A stretch of DNA of 14,198 nt from Caryophanales bacterium UBA6331 (GTDB taxonomy: Bacteria; Bacillota_I; Bacilli_A; RF39; UBA660). The stretch covers positions 1,145 through 15,342 of the forward strand of contig DJSP01000105.1 in NCBI GenBank assembly GCA_002438065.1, written 5' to 3'. Below are positions 6,838 through 14,198 of the stretch, in pieces. How positions within the stretch are numbered: the stretch's first letter is position 1; every line of letters starts with the position of its first letter. The notes beneath the pieces were generated by a model. It did no database searches, was not told the DNA's origin, and saw nothing but the letters and a program-made list of their open reading frames with translations. The position numbers and the translations under genes were made by a program.

Positions 6838-8613
6838 TTAACATATTTCAGTTTTAGGTATTAGCATTATTTGGTCTATAATAGTTTCATTACTATACAA
6901 TGGACATTGTATTATGCCATCATAATAGAAATGTTCTGATGCTAGTGTAAGTAATATTTTTCTCTCATCACTAGAATATTCATTATTTTCTAACTTTTGA
7001 AGTGATAAAACATAGTAGTTTTTAGAATAATCATTAAGTTCATCAGTAGTTATTAACTCTTGATATTTAATACCAATATTATTGTTTTTTAAGATGTCAT
7101 TTAAGTATTCTAAATATTCTTTACAACTTCTAGATATAAATTCATCAGTAAACTTAATATTTTTTATTTCAATATTGTAGTTTTTATCTCTTGTAATTTC
7201 TATTTGTGATACTAATTTATTTAGTATATCTCTTTTTGCTTTACGATTTAAACTATCCCACATAAAAGAAAAGCCAAGTTTATTAAATAACAAATAATCA
7301 TCTTCTTTTTTATAATCAAGTTTTTTAAGTAGTTCTACTGTATATTCTTTGAAGTCATCATTAGGATCTAGTAATTGCTTTTTCTTATTTAATTTCTCAA
7401 TTTCTTTTTTGATAACTTCGTTTTTATGATTAATAGCATCTACATTTAAGTTTGATGATAGGTATAAATCTACTAACTTCTTTTCTTGAATTTTTAGTTT
7501 TTCTATTGCTTTATCAATATCACTTATGTCTTTTGATTTAGTTGAATTTGATACAATTATTTCGTTATTCATATCATACATATATCTAGTTAGTTCATTT
7601 AAAACTCTACCTAATTTCTTTTCAATCTTATCAGAGCTATAATGAAGTCCTTTTGCTTTACAATTAACATTTTTACAAGTTAAATGGTAATATTCTTTTT
7701 TATTTGGTGTTCCACTATATTTATAAGAAATAGTAGAAGATAAAATATTACCACATTCAGGGCATTTAATTAGTGAAGTAAATAAATGTATATGTTCTCC
7801 ATAATTAGGATGTTTATTCTTCTCTAAATTCTTTCTAGTAATGTTCCAAGTCTTTAAATCAATAATTGGTTCACAATAGTTTTCAACTTTTAGTATATCT
7901 TCAGGTTTTCTTTTATATTTGCCATACTCAAATATTCCAATATAAATAGAATTAGTTAGTATTTTATAAACTCTATCAGCTTTCCATTTACCATGACTTA
8001 AATAAGCATTGTTATCTTTCATAATAGTAGCAATATTTCTTGTTGAATGTCTTTCTTTACATAGTTCAAATATCTCTTTAACAACTTCGGCTTCAATAGG
8101 TTCAATTTCTAAATGACCTGTTTCTTTGTTTCTTGTATATCCATAAGGCGCTTTACTAGGGTGGATATGTTCCATAGCCATTTCTTCCATAGCTCTTTTT
8201 GTTCTTGCTCCAATTTCTTTTCTTTCTCTTTGACCAAACACTAAATTCATTCCATAAATCATTTCACCATTAGCAGTACTTACATCAAATGGCTCGAGGA
8301 TTAGTTCTAATTTAACATCATGTTCTTCTAAATAATTAAGCAGCCAAAATCCATCATAATTACTTCTTGTAAGTCTATCTACTTTAATAGCAACTAATTT
8401 ATCAATTTTCTTTGCTTTAATGTCTTTTAATAATCTTTGCATTTCTGGTCTCATTAAATCTTTTCCTGAATGACCGGCATCATTATAAACATCAATAATG
8501 TCATAGTTTTTCTTTTCACAATACTCTTTAATCATCCTAAGTTGTGAATCAATAGAATACCCATTATCTTTTTGGTCGTCAGTTGAAACTCTAACATAAA
8601 CTCCACATCTCAC
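6838..8613 (-). CDS. large serine recombinase, TnpX-like integrase
   Basis: This 591-aa site-specific recombinase should excise and insert the element through a 5'-phosphoserine intermediate. The N-terminal resolvase domain (about 1-150) has the catalytic Ser10 in YVRVSTDDQ and the arginines of VDRLTRS (78-84). It is followed by the recombinase domain (about 155-260), with APYGYT at 155-160 and TNSIYIGIFEYGKYKR near 220-235. A zinc ribbon follows with CPEC (284-287) and C313/C318, then a long coiled coil (about 365-415) and a C-terminal tail. This is the order of TnpX and related large serine integrases; TnpX of Tn4451 is about 700 aa, so this one is shorter but has every domain. The start is GTG, chosen because AAGGAG lies 8 nt before it and the next residues give the conserved N-terminus. 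It leads the operon with the 80-aa gene and tnpV. Confidence 0.92.
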   Translation of the reverse strand: MRCGVYVRVSTDDQKDNGYSIDSQLRMIKEYCEKKNYDIIDVYNDAGHSGKDLMRPEMQRLLKDIKAKKIDKLVAIKVDRLTRSNYDGFWLLNYLEEHDVKLELILEPFDVSTANGEMIYGMNLVFGQRERKEIGARTKRAMEEMAMEHIHPSKAPYGYTRNKETGHLEIEPIEAEVVKEIFELCKERHSTRNIATIMKDNNAYLSHGKWKADRVYKILTNSIYIGIFEYGKYKRKPEDILKVENYCEPIIDLKTWNITRKNLEKNKHPNYGEHIHLFTSLIKCPECGNILSSTISYKYSGTPNKKEYYHLTCKNVNCKAKGLHYSSDKIEKKLGRVLNELTRYMYDMNNEIIVSNSTKSKDISDIDKAIEKLKIQEKKLVDLYLSSNLNVDAINHKNEVIKKEIEKLNKKKQLLDPNDDFKEYTVELLKKLDYKKEDDYLLFNKLGFSFMWDSLNRKAKRDILNKLVSQIEITRDKNYNIEIKNIKFTDEFISRSCKEYLEYLNDILKNNNIGIKYQELITTDELNDYSKNYYVLSLQKLENNEYSSDERKILLTLASEHFYYDGIIQCPLYSNETIIDQIMLIPKTEIC

Positions 8614-8639
8614 AAAATCATCTCCTTTCTTTTTTTTAT

Positions 8640-8661
8640 TTGAGAGAAGTTATCCTCTCAA
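8640..8661. repeat. hairpin in the recombinase leader
   Basis: TTGAGAG and CTCTCAA (8640-8646 and 8655-8661) form a 7-bp inverted repeat with an 8-nt loop, ending about 27 bp upstream of the GTG start of the recombinase and just upstream of its ribosome binding site. It could be an operator, a recombinase site arm or an RNA hairpin limiting translation. It is not followed by U residues, so it is not an intrinsic terminator. Confidence 0.5.
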
Positions 8662-8727
8662 TTGTTTGGCACTTTAAATCGGTTTTTGCAACCCGAAATT
8701 TATGCCTTTCACTTGTTTGGCACTTTA
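8658..8727. repeat. direct repeats upstream of the recombinase
   Basis: TTGTTTGGCACTTTA is repeated exactly at 8662-8676 and 8713-8727, and the match extends leftwards to TCANTTGTTTGGCACTTTA (8658-8676, 8709-8727). The copies start 51 bp apart. Between them TCGG/CCGA (8679-8682, 8693-8696) can form a hairpin. These sites are good candidates for recombinase or regulator binding at the element end. Confidence 0.7.
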
Positions 8728-8750
8728 TAAGCAAAAAGTTAAGTGTGAAA

Positions 8751-9029
8751 TTACAATTTCTTTAAAATTTTACATATTTCTTGCAATGTATATTTTTCAT
8801 TATGTTCTTTTATATAAAATTGCTTATTAGATATTTCATTAACTTTGTACTCATAAATAGTGAGTTTTATAGGAGATAATATTAAATATTCAGTAGGTTC
8901 AATAAACTTTAAGTTTGTGTTCTCAAGAAATTTAACCTCGCCATTTCTCGTTTTATAGTCATAGCATTTAATAACATCAATAATAGATGAGTTAGGTTTT
9001 AATGTTTCTATTGTTTTAAAATTAAGCAT
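8751..9029 (-). CDS. small protein of unknown function
   Basis: I do not recognise this 92-aa protein. It has predicted beta-rich pattern segments (VKFLENTNLKFIEPTEYLIL, about 33-52; LTIYEYKV, 56-63) and a lysine-rich helical end (LQEICKILKKL). No membrane segment or known motif is seen. An exceptionally strong AGGAGG precedes the ATG by 11 nt. It stands alone: the tRNA-Gly terminator is upstream and 137 bp of repeat-bearing DNA separates it from the recombinase. It may be the first gene of the element or the last chromosomal gene beside it. Confidence 0.6.
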   Translation of the reverse strand: MLNFKTIETLKPNSSIIDVIKCYDYKTRNGEVKFLENTNLKFIEPTEYLILSPIKLTIYEYKVNEISNKQFYIKEHNEKYTLQEICKILKKL

Positions 9030-9107
9030 TAAAAAATGTCCTCCTTCCTAGAAAGAGAACATCTATATATGCCTTCTAAGCTAACAGTGAGTTAGATTTT
9101 AGACATT

Positions 9108-9142
9108 AAAAAACTTACGACACCATAATAGGTTCGTAAGTT
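9108..9142 (-). terminator. intrinsic terminator of the tRNA-Gly transcript
   Basis: On the minus strand AACTTACGA (9142-9134) pairs with TCGTAAGTT (9120-9112), a 9-bp stem with a 13-nt loop, running into a U tract (9113-9108). It begins 9 nt after the tRNA CCA end. It probably also stops readthrough from tex, which has no clear terminator of its own. Confidence 0.85.
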
Positions 9143-9151
9143 GTATTCAAA

Positions 9152-9225
<74 letters not shown>

Positions 9226-9240
9226 GTTAAACACAAACTA

Positions 9241-9270
9241 ATTATATAATAAATTAGAATGTATTTGCAA
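9241..9270 (-). promoter_or_regulatory. promoter of tRNA-Gly
   Basis: A perfect TATAAT (9241-9246) is 18 bp from TTGCAA (9265-9270) on the minus strand, placing the start of transcription about 10 bp before the tRNA 5' end. It fills the short gap after the tex stop codon. Confidence 0.6.
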
Positions 9271-9280
9271 GTATTTTTTG

Positions 9281-11404
9281 CTATTTTATTAAAGAAAGTT
9301 GTACTTTTCCCTTATTTTTATCGATATCTGCTATATAAACAGTTAAAATATCACCTACACTAACAATATCTTTAGGATCTTTAACAAAGCTTTTACTCAT
9401 TTTAGATATGTGTAATAAACCATCATCGTGTAAACCGATATCTACAAAGGCACCAAATGAGGCAACATTTCTAACGGTTCCTTTTAATTCCATACCAATA
9501 GATAAGTCATTAATGGTTAAAACATCACTTCTTAAAATTGTTTCGGGAGCTTCACTTCTAGGATCTAATCCTGGATTTTTTAATTCTTTAATTATATCAG
9601 TTACTGTATAAATATCTGAATTTAGTTCTTTTGTTAATTTTTCTATATCAATATTTTCTAGTTTACTTTTAAATTCATCTGTTTTAATATCTTTAATATC
9701 TAAATTTAGTAATTTTAATAATTTACTTGTTAATTCATAACTTTCTGGGTGAATTCCTGTATTATCTAGTGGATTAACACTATTGTTGATTCTTAAGAAA
9801 CCTACACATTGTTCATAGACTTTATCAGTTGTTAATTTTTTAATTTCTTCTCTTGATGTAAATTCTTTTTTCTCTTTAAATTTTTGAATTTTGTTAATTA
9901 CAGCAGTAGTTAAACCAGATACATATTTTAAAATAAAGTTAGATGCAGTATTAATGTTTACTCCTACCTCGTTTACAACTTTTGATACTGTGTTATCTAA
10001 GCTTTCAGTTAGTTTTTTGGAGTTTACATCATGTTGATATTCTCCTACACCAATACTTTTAGGATCTATTTTTACAAGTTCTGATAGTGGATCTATAACT
10101 CTTCTTCCAATACTTACTGCACTTCTTTCTTGAACTTCATAATCAGGAAATTCTCTTTGAGCTTCTTTACTGGCAGAGTAAACACTGGCTCCTGCTTCAC
10201 TAACAATTGTGTAATAAACATCCTTTAAATCTTTAATTGTGTTTGCTACAAATTCTTCACTTTCACGTGATGCAGTACCATTACCAATGGCAATTAAGTT
10301 AATGTTATAATTTTTAATTAAGTTAAGTAATTTAATTCTTGATGCTTCTTTTTCATTTTTAGGTTCATGAGGATAAATAACATCTTTATGTAAAACGTTT
10401 CCTTTTTCATCTAAACAAGCTAGTTTACAACCTGTTCTGAATGCTGGATCAAAACCTAAAACACGATATCCTTTGACAGGTCTAGTCATAAGAAGATTTT
10501 CTAAATTATCTTTAAATACTTCGATGGCGTTATCTTCTGATTTTTCAGTTAACTCACTTCTTACATCTCTTTCAATTGATGGATAAATTAATCTTTTTAA
10601 AGCATCTTTAATAGCATCATTAACATAATCTACAACAAATGATTCTTTATTTTTAATAATTTTATTAGATAAAGAGTTAAAAATATAATCATTATCGTAG
10701 TCTAATTTAACTGATATAACATTTTCTTTTTCAGCTCTATTTATAGCTAAAACACGATATGGTTTAATGTATTTAACTTTTTCAGTAAAGTCATAATATA
10801 TTTCATATGTCTTTTTTTCATCTACAGCGTTTTTCTTTATTTTAGATACAATTGATGCGTTATTCCAAATATAATTTCTAACGAATTTACGATAATAAGC
10901 ATTATCACTAATCCATTCACTTATAATATATTTAGTATTTTCAAGGGCAACATCTTTTTCAACATTAGGAACGATACCACATAATGATTCTATGTTTCCT
11001 TTAGTAGGAAAAGCCATAATTGCTTTAGCAAGAGGTTCTAATCCCATTTTAATAGCTTCAGTAGCTTTTGTTTTTTTCTTTTCTTTATATGGCATATAAA
11101 TATCTTCTACTTCAACTAATTTAGTACAGTTTAAGATATTCTTTTTTATTTCATCTGTAAGCATTCCTTTTTCATCAATTAATCTAATAACAGTTTCTTT
11201 TCTTTCCATTAAGTTATTATAATAACGATATTTTTCTTCTATTTTAGCTATTTGATTTTCATCTAATGCGCCTGTTGCTTCTTTACGATATCTGGCAATA
11301 AAGGGAATTGTTGATCCTTCTTCTAAAAGGGTTAATACTGCCTTTATTTGATTTATTTTAATATTAAGTTCATTACTTAATTCTTCTATTACTATTTCAT
11401 TCAT
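9281..11404 (-). CDS. tex: Tex family RNA-binding transcription accessory protein
   Basis: Tex is a conserved cytoplasmic nucleic-acid-binding protein implicated in transcription. The 707-aa length and domain order are typical. The Tex N-terminal helical region opens with VLTLLEEGSTIPFIARYRKE (23-42). A YqgF/RNase H-like domain starts at RVLGFDPAFRTGCK (314-327). The conserved SIGRRVIDPLSELVKIDPKSIGVGEYQHD follows (431-459 region). Helix-hairpin-helix segments lie about 480-545 (NTASNFILKYVSGL; GFLRI). A C-terminal S1 domain spans about 636-707 (GMELKGTVRNVASFGAFVDIG). The ATG follows GAGGTAAAAT; the stop is TAG. Codon use with TGG tryptophans and no internal TGA across 707 codons supports the standard code for the host. 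It is probably chromosomal. Confidence 0.96.
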   Translation of the reverse strand: MNEIVIEELSNELNIKINQIKAVLTLLEEGSTIPFIARYRKEATGALDENQIAKIEEKYRYYNNLMERKETVIRLIDEKGMLTDEIKKNILNCTKLVEVEDIYMPYKEKKKTKATEAIKMGLEPLAKAIMAFPTKGNIESLCGIVPNVEKDVALENTKYIISEWISDNAYYRKFVRNYIWNNASIVSKIKKNAVDEKKTYEIYYDFTEKVKYIKPYRVLAINRAEKENVISVKLDYDNDYIFNSLSNKIIKNKESFVVDYVNDAIKDALKRLIYPSIERDVRSELTEKSEDNAIEVFKDNLENLLMTRPVKGYRVLGFDPAFRTGCKLACLDEKGNVLHKDVIYPHEPKNEKEASRIKLLNLIKNYNINLIAIGNGTASRESEEFVANTIKDLKDVYYTIVSEAGASVYSASKEAQREFPDYEVQERSAVSIGRRVIDPLSELVKIDPKSIGVGEYQHDVNSKKLTESLDNTVSKVVNEVGVNINTASNFILKYVSGLTTAVINKIQKFKEKKEFTSREEIKKLTTDKVYEQCVGFLRINNSVNPLDNTGIHPESYELTSKLLKLLNLDIKDIKTDEFKSKLENIDIEKLTKELNSDIYTVTDIIKELKNPGLDPRSEAPETILRSDVLTINDLSIGMELKGTVRNVASFGAFVDIGLHDDGLLHISKMSKSFVKDPKDIVSVGDILTVYIADIDKNKGKVQLSLIK

Positions 11405-11423
11405 ATTTTACCTCACTTCATCT

Positions 11424-11429
11424 AGTATA
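11424..11429 (-). promoter_or_regulatory. possible -10 element of tex
   Basis: TATACT lies on the minus strand 20 bp before the tex ATG and directly after the U tract of the upstream terminator. No good -35 hexamer is present at 16-18 bp, where the terminator stem sits, so this is a weak call. Confidence 0.25.
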
Positions 11430-11433
11430 TCAT

Positions 11434-11457
11434 AAAAAAAGAGATTTTAATCTCTTT
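11434..11457 (-). terminator. intrinsic terminator of the ABC transporter operon
   Basis: On the minus strand AAAGAGAT (11457-11450) pairs with ATCTCTTT (11445-11438), an 8-bp stem with a 4-nt loop, and the U tract continues to 11434. It lies about 85 bp past the last permease gene; the A/T-rich stretch between holds no further gene that I can see. Confidence 0.75.
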
Positions 11458-11540
11458 CTAATCAATAAGTTTAAGAAATTTAATTTAAAATTTTATAATT
11501 TTATTCTTAACATGAATTTATTTATATAATTCGTTAGATT

Positions 11541-12161
11541 TTAAATTTTAGTTAATATGTAATATGATAATAAAGATATCAATGTTGGAATAAATATAAC
11601 TACTAATACTTTTACAATAGTTACTATTATTATTAATTTAGGAGAAAAACCTAAATATTTATATAATAAATTAGTCTTTTTTTCATCTGTTATAATATTT
11701 GAAAATGTTAATATAATAACAATGAATGTAATGAATGTAATAACATAGATAAATATGATTGTATATTCTAGTTGATTTCCTATGTCAAGATAACTCTCCT
11801 GTTCAAATTTAGTATCTATTTTCATCTTTATATCGTGATTTTTTATTTCTTTAATTGTTACACTTAACTTATTAGTAAAATCATAATAATGTCGTAAATA
11901 AAATATATATTCATATTTATACATATCTTCATTAATTTCTTGTCTATTAATATTTATAATATTTTTATCTTTTATTAAATATTCATCCACTATTTTATCT
12001 GATTGAATAATAAAATAGGTATCTTTATAATTATTATCATATTCTTTGAATAAATTATAACGATAAGATAATATTAGAGAAATTAATAATAATAAAATTG
12101 AATAAATTAATAAATATATTTTGGTTGTTTTTTTTCTTAAAAAGTTTTTAAACTTTAACAT
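11541..12161 (-). CDS. short FtsX-like permease subunit
   Basis: The 206-aa protein has an N-terminal membrane segment (about 14-33), a short extracytoplasmic region of about 100 residues, a second segment (133-155) and a long hydrophobic end (176-204). Between the last two is NLLYKYLGFSPKLI (164-177), which corresponds to the coupling motif of FtsX/MacB-type permeases (compare ILQATGFRKKQI in the neighbouring permease). It starts 2 bp after that permease with AGAAGG as ribosome binding site, so the two probably pair on the ATPase. It is about half the usual size, and the usual fourth membrane segment is missing or merged into the end. It could be a naturally small subunit or a 3'-truncated permease. 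Confidence 0.7.
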   Translation of the reverse strand: MLKFKNFLRKKTTKIYLLIYSILLLLISLILSYRYNLFKEYDNNYKDTYFIIQSDKIVDEYLIKDKNIININRQEINEDMYKYEYIFYLRHYYDFTNKLSVTIKEIKNHDIKMKIDTKFEQESYLDIGNQLEYTIIFIYVITFITFIVIILTFSNIITDEKKTNLLYKYLGFSPKLIIIVTIVKVLVVIFIPTLISLLSYYILTKI

Positions 12162-12163
12162 AT

Positions 12164-13483
12164 TTAATTACCTTCTAAATTTATAATTATATCTTTTTTT
12201 AGTATCTCATTTAATTTGATAATTGAAAAAATATAAATTATTAAAGAAATTAAAATATAAATTATTATGATTGAAACGTATGGTATCTCAAAATTTTGTC
12301 CAAAGAAGAAATAACCTGAAAATAAATTATTAGATAGAAATATTAATAATAAATAATATAAGATTAAACTTAGTACATAGCTTATTAAATAGATTATTGT
12401 ATTATCTAATAATTCTATATTAATAATTTGTTTTTTTCTAAAACCAGTTGCTTGTAATATGGCAAAATTAACCGTTTTATTAATACACTTTTTATTTATG
12501 TTTAATAATATAATAGTTACTGTCAGAATCATTGTTACTAAGGAAATTATAATAGGATACATATATGATGTTGAATTTATTTCTATTTGTCCCTTTATTG
12601 ATGTATCATAACCATTTTCTTGCAATTTATTAATAATACTTGCAACATTATCTTTAGAATCGGCAGTTAATACTCTTCCATTATATGGCACACAAATTGT
12701 TTCTTTATTTAAACCATTTCCAATTGTTGTATATGATTCACAGTCTCTAAATAAATCATAAGTCTCAAAAGCAGTATAACAAGTATCCATACTATCAAAA
12801 CTATATTTATTATCATATGTGCCAACTAATTTTAATTTAATTTCATTATTATATCTAGAATTTTTTACATCAATATTAGTACCAGTATTCCATCTATATT
12901 CAACTAAGTCATACGTGTTACCTAATTCCTTATTAGTATCAATTATTTTATTTGGTTCAATTATATTCATATTAAGTATAGATTTAGTTAAGGCATAAGG
13001 ATATAACTTTGTAGGGCAAACTATTTCTCCTTTTTTCGGATAATTTCCATTTAGTAATTTTATATTATCTTTATTATAAATAACTTTAATATTTATTTCT
13101 TTAGGATTATCTTGATTTTCATAACCTTTAAATCTTAGTAGTACTTCATCATTTATTTTAATAGGTAAATTTGATATCACGTGTTTATAATTAGATAAAT
13201 TATCATATTCTTCTTTATAAATGTTATTATGTTCTGTTGAGGAGATGTAATTTATATAGTCATTTATATTGTTAAAAGAAGGTATTTTTCTTATTACTTC
13301 AATATTTAAATCTTTCATATAATTTGTTTTTATATATCTCTCTGATTTTATTGTAAAATCTAAAAAAGTTAGTGCAAAAAATAAGATTACCATAAGTAAT
13401 GTACTAATTAATGTTAAAATTATATTTCTAGTATTAATTAGGTTTCTTTTAATATAACTAAAAATAGTGAATCTATTTTTCAT
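12164..13483 (-). CDS. FtsX-type ABC transporter permease
   Basis: The 439-aa protein has the MacB/FtsX layout: membrane segment 1 at about 20-42, a large extracytoplasmic domain (about 45-305), and three further segments at about 309-328, 361-384 and 403-421. The cytoplasmic coupling helix motif FAILQATGFRKKQIINIE lies at 340-357. Such permeases use ATP hydrolysis on the inside to drive movement of peptides, lipoproteins or antimicrobials at the outer face of the membrane rather than a classic import channel. The gene overlaps the end of the ATPase gene by 11 bp and is followed 2 bp later by a second, shorter permease. The substrate is not predictable; no two-component system is seen nearby to suggest bacitracin-type resistance. 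Confidence 0.88.
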   Translation of the reverse strand: MKNRFTIFSYIKRNLINTRNIILTLISTLLMVILFFALTFLDFTIKSERYIKTNYMKDLNIEVIRKIPSFNNINDYINYISSTEHNNIYKEEYDNLSNYKHVISNLPIKINDEVLLRFKGYENQDNPKEINIKVIYNKDNIKLLNGNYPKKGEIVCPTKLYPYALTKSILNMNIIEPNKIIDTNKELGNTYDLVEYRWNTGTNIDVKNSRYNNEIKLKLVGTYDNKYSFDSMDTCYTAFETYDLFRDCESYTTIGNGLNKETICVPYNGRVLTADSKDNVASIINKLQENGYDTSIKGQIEINSTSYMYPIIISLVTMILTVTIILLNINKKCINKTVNFAILQATGFRKKQIINIELLDNTIIYLISYVLSLILYYLLLIFLSNNLFSGYFFFGQNFEIPYVSIIIIYILISLIIYIFSIIKLNEILKKDIIINLEGN

Positions 13484-14156
13484 TTTTAATACTCAACTTT
13501 CCTTTTGATATGTATAATATTTCATCAGCATATTTCTTTACTTCATTTGAATGACTAACAACAATTACACATTTAGTTTCACTTAATTTTTTTAGTAAAT
13601 TAAAAACAATTTTTTCATTTTCTTCATCTAAATTTCCGGTAGGTTCATCACATAATATGATTTTAGGATTATTAGCTAAAGATCTTGCAATAGCTACTCT
13701 TTGCTTTTCTCCTCCGGATAATTCTTTCGGCTTATGATTTAATCTATTTGATAAACCTAATTCTTTTAATAGTGACGTTGCTTTTGCAATTCTATCTTCT
13801 GATTTTATACTTTTATTAATCGTCATAGGTAAGCATACGTTTTCTAATGCTGTTAAATTTTCTTCTAAATAAAATTGTTGGAATACAAACCCGATATTTT
13901 TCATTCGTTCATAAGCAAGTTTATCTAATGATAATTCCTTAATATTAACATTGTTAAGAATATACTTGCCACTTGTATAATTAGTTAATAATCCTAAAAT
14001 ATTTATTAATGTTGATTTTCCTGAACCAGAATGTCCCATAATTGCATAAAATTTATTTTCTTTAAAAGAAATTGTTACGTTATTAAGAGCATTTACTTTT
14101 TCATTTTTTAATGAATATATTTTAGTAATATTATTAAGTTTTATTATTTCATTCAT
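13473..14156 (-). CDS. ABC transporter ATP-binding protein, MacB/LolD type
   Basis: This 227-aa ATPase powers the two FtsX-like permeases encoded just downstream. It has Walker A GHSGSGKST (41-49), Q-loop VFQQF (91-95), signature LSGGEKQR (146-153), Walker B IILCDEPTGNLD (166-177) and the switch histidine in VSHSNEV (H202). The DEPTGNLD form and the length are typical of the MacB/LolD/BceA group rather than of importers. The ATG follows GGAGAAAG with good spacing and the gene is complete; the stop is TAG. It is first in a three-gene operon. Its promoter is probably right of the window or in the last 40 bp, where no convincing pair of hexamers is seen. Confidence 0.93.
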   Translation of the reverse strand: MNEIIKLNNITKIYSLKNEKVNALNNVTISFKENKFYAIMGHSGSGKSTLINILGLLTNYTSGKYILNNVNIKELSLDKLAYERMKNIGFVFQQFYLEENLTALENVCLPMTINKSIKSEDRIAKATSLLKELGLSNRLNHKPKELSGGEKQRVAIARSLANNPKIILCDEPTGNLDEENEKIVFNLLKKLSETKCVIVVSHSNEVKKYADEILYISKGKLSIKNEK

Positions 14157-14198
14157 AGCTTTCTCCTCTGTATAGATTGGTAGTGTGAATAGTTTTAT

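Larger units (their letters stand above)
1..8750. mobile_element. integrative mobilizable element with defence cargo, ends unresolved
   Basis: A TnpX-like recombinase, TnpV, a MobC-like protein and an oriT-like gap are the core of a Tn4451-like mobilizable element, and a type III restriction operon with a CHAT protease occupies the space where the relaxase would be expected. The right end should lie upstream of the recombinase, between about 8640 and 9107. The left end is at or beyond position 1. I could not find a matching pair of attachment-site cores, so both limits are approximate. Confidence 0.55.

Noticed and set aside
8658..8727. Mini CRISPR array from the repeated TTGTTTGGCACTTTA
   Set aside because: There are only two copies, the unit is shorter than typical CRISPR repeats, and no cas gene is nearby. 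A binding-site role at the recombinase end fits better.
14157..14198. Promoter for the ABC operon (TATACA at 14169-14174)
   Set aside because: It abuts the ribosome binding site, leaving no room for a leader, and no -35 hexamer is found at the right distance inside the window.

Overview
The window is very AT-rich DNA (G+C well under one third by eye) with every convincing gene on the minus strand, so transcription runs from high to low coordinates. AT-rich Shine-Dalgarno-led genes, use of TGA as a stop (TnpV and the 80-aa gene) and TGG as the tryptophan codon point to a low-GC Bacillota host using the standard bacterial code. A lineage near Erysipelotrichales or gut Bacilli is plausible, but no gene here fixes it.

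Right side (about 9108-14198) looks chromosomal: an ABC-type export operon (ATPase, FtsX-type permease, short second permease) ending at an intrinsic terminator; the transcription accessory protein Tex; and an intact tRNA-Gly(UCC) with its own promoter and terminator.

Middle (about 5800-9030) is the recombination and transfer module of an integrative mobilizable element of the Tn4451/TnpX type. It holds a large serine recombinase, a small unknown protein, a TnpV homologue, a GC-richer repeat-bearing gap that resembles an origin of transfer, and a small ribbon-helix-helix MobC-like protein whose gene ends in a strong terminator. No relaxase gene is visible, so the element would need a relaxase in trans or from outside the window. 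A 92-aa orphan gene lies between the recombinase and the tRNA-Gly; the right element boundary is somewhere around it and was not pinned down.

Left side (1-5776) is the cargo: a promoter followed by four tightly packed genes that look like one operon. They are the type III restriction-modification pair (Mod methyltransferase, then Res helicase-nuclease), a 175-aa single-pass membrane protein of unknown function, and a coiled-coil plus CHAT (caspase-like) protease. After the CHAT gene is a possible ~110-nt structured RNA with its own promoter-like sequence and a clean intrinsic terminator.

The most interesting feature is this four-gene defence-like operon. Mod and Res would give modification-dependent self/non-self discrimination. 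The CHAT protease and its translationally linked membrane partner look like an added protease/effector pair, possibly a second, abortive layer. That functional link is inference from gene order only.
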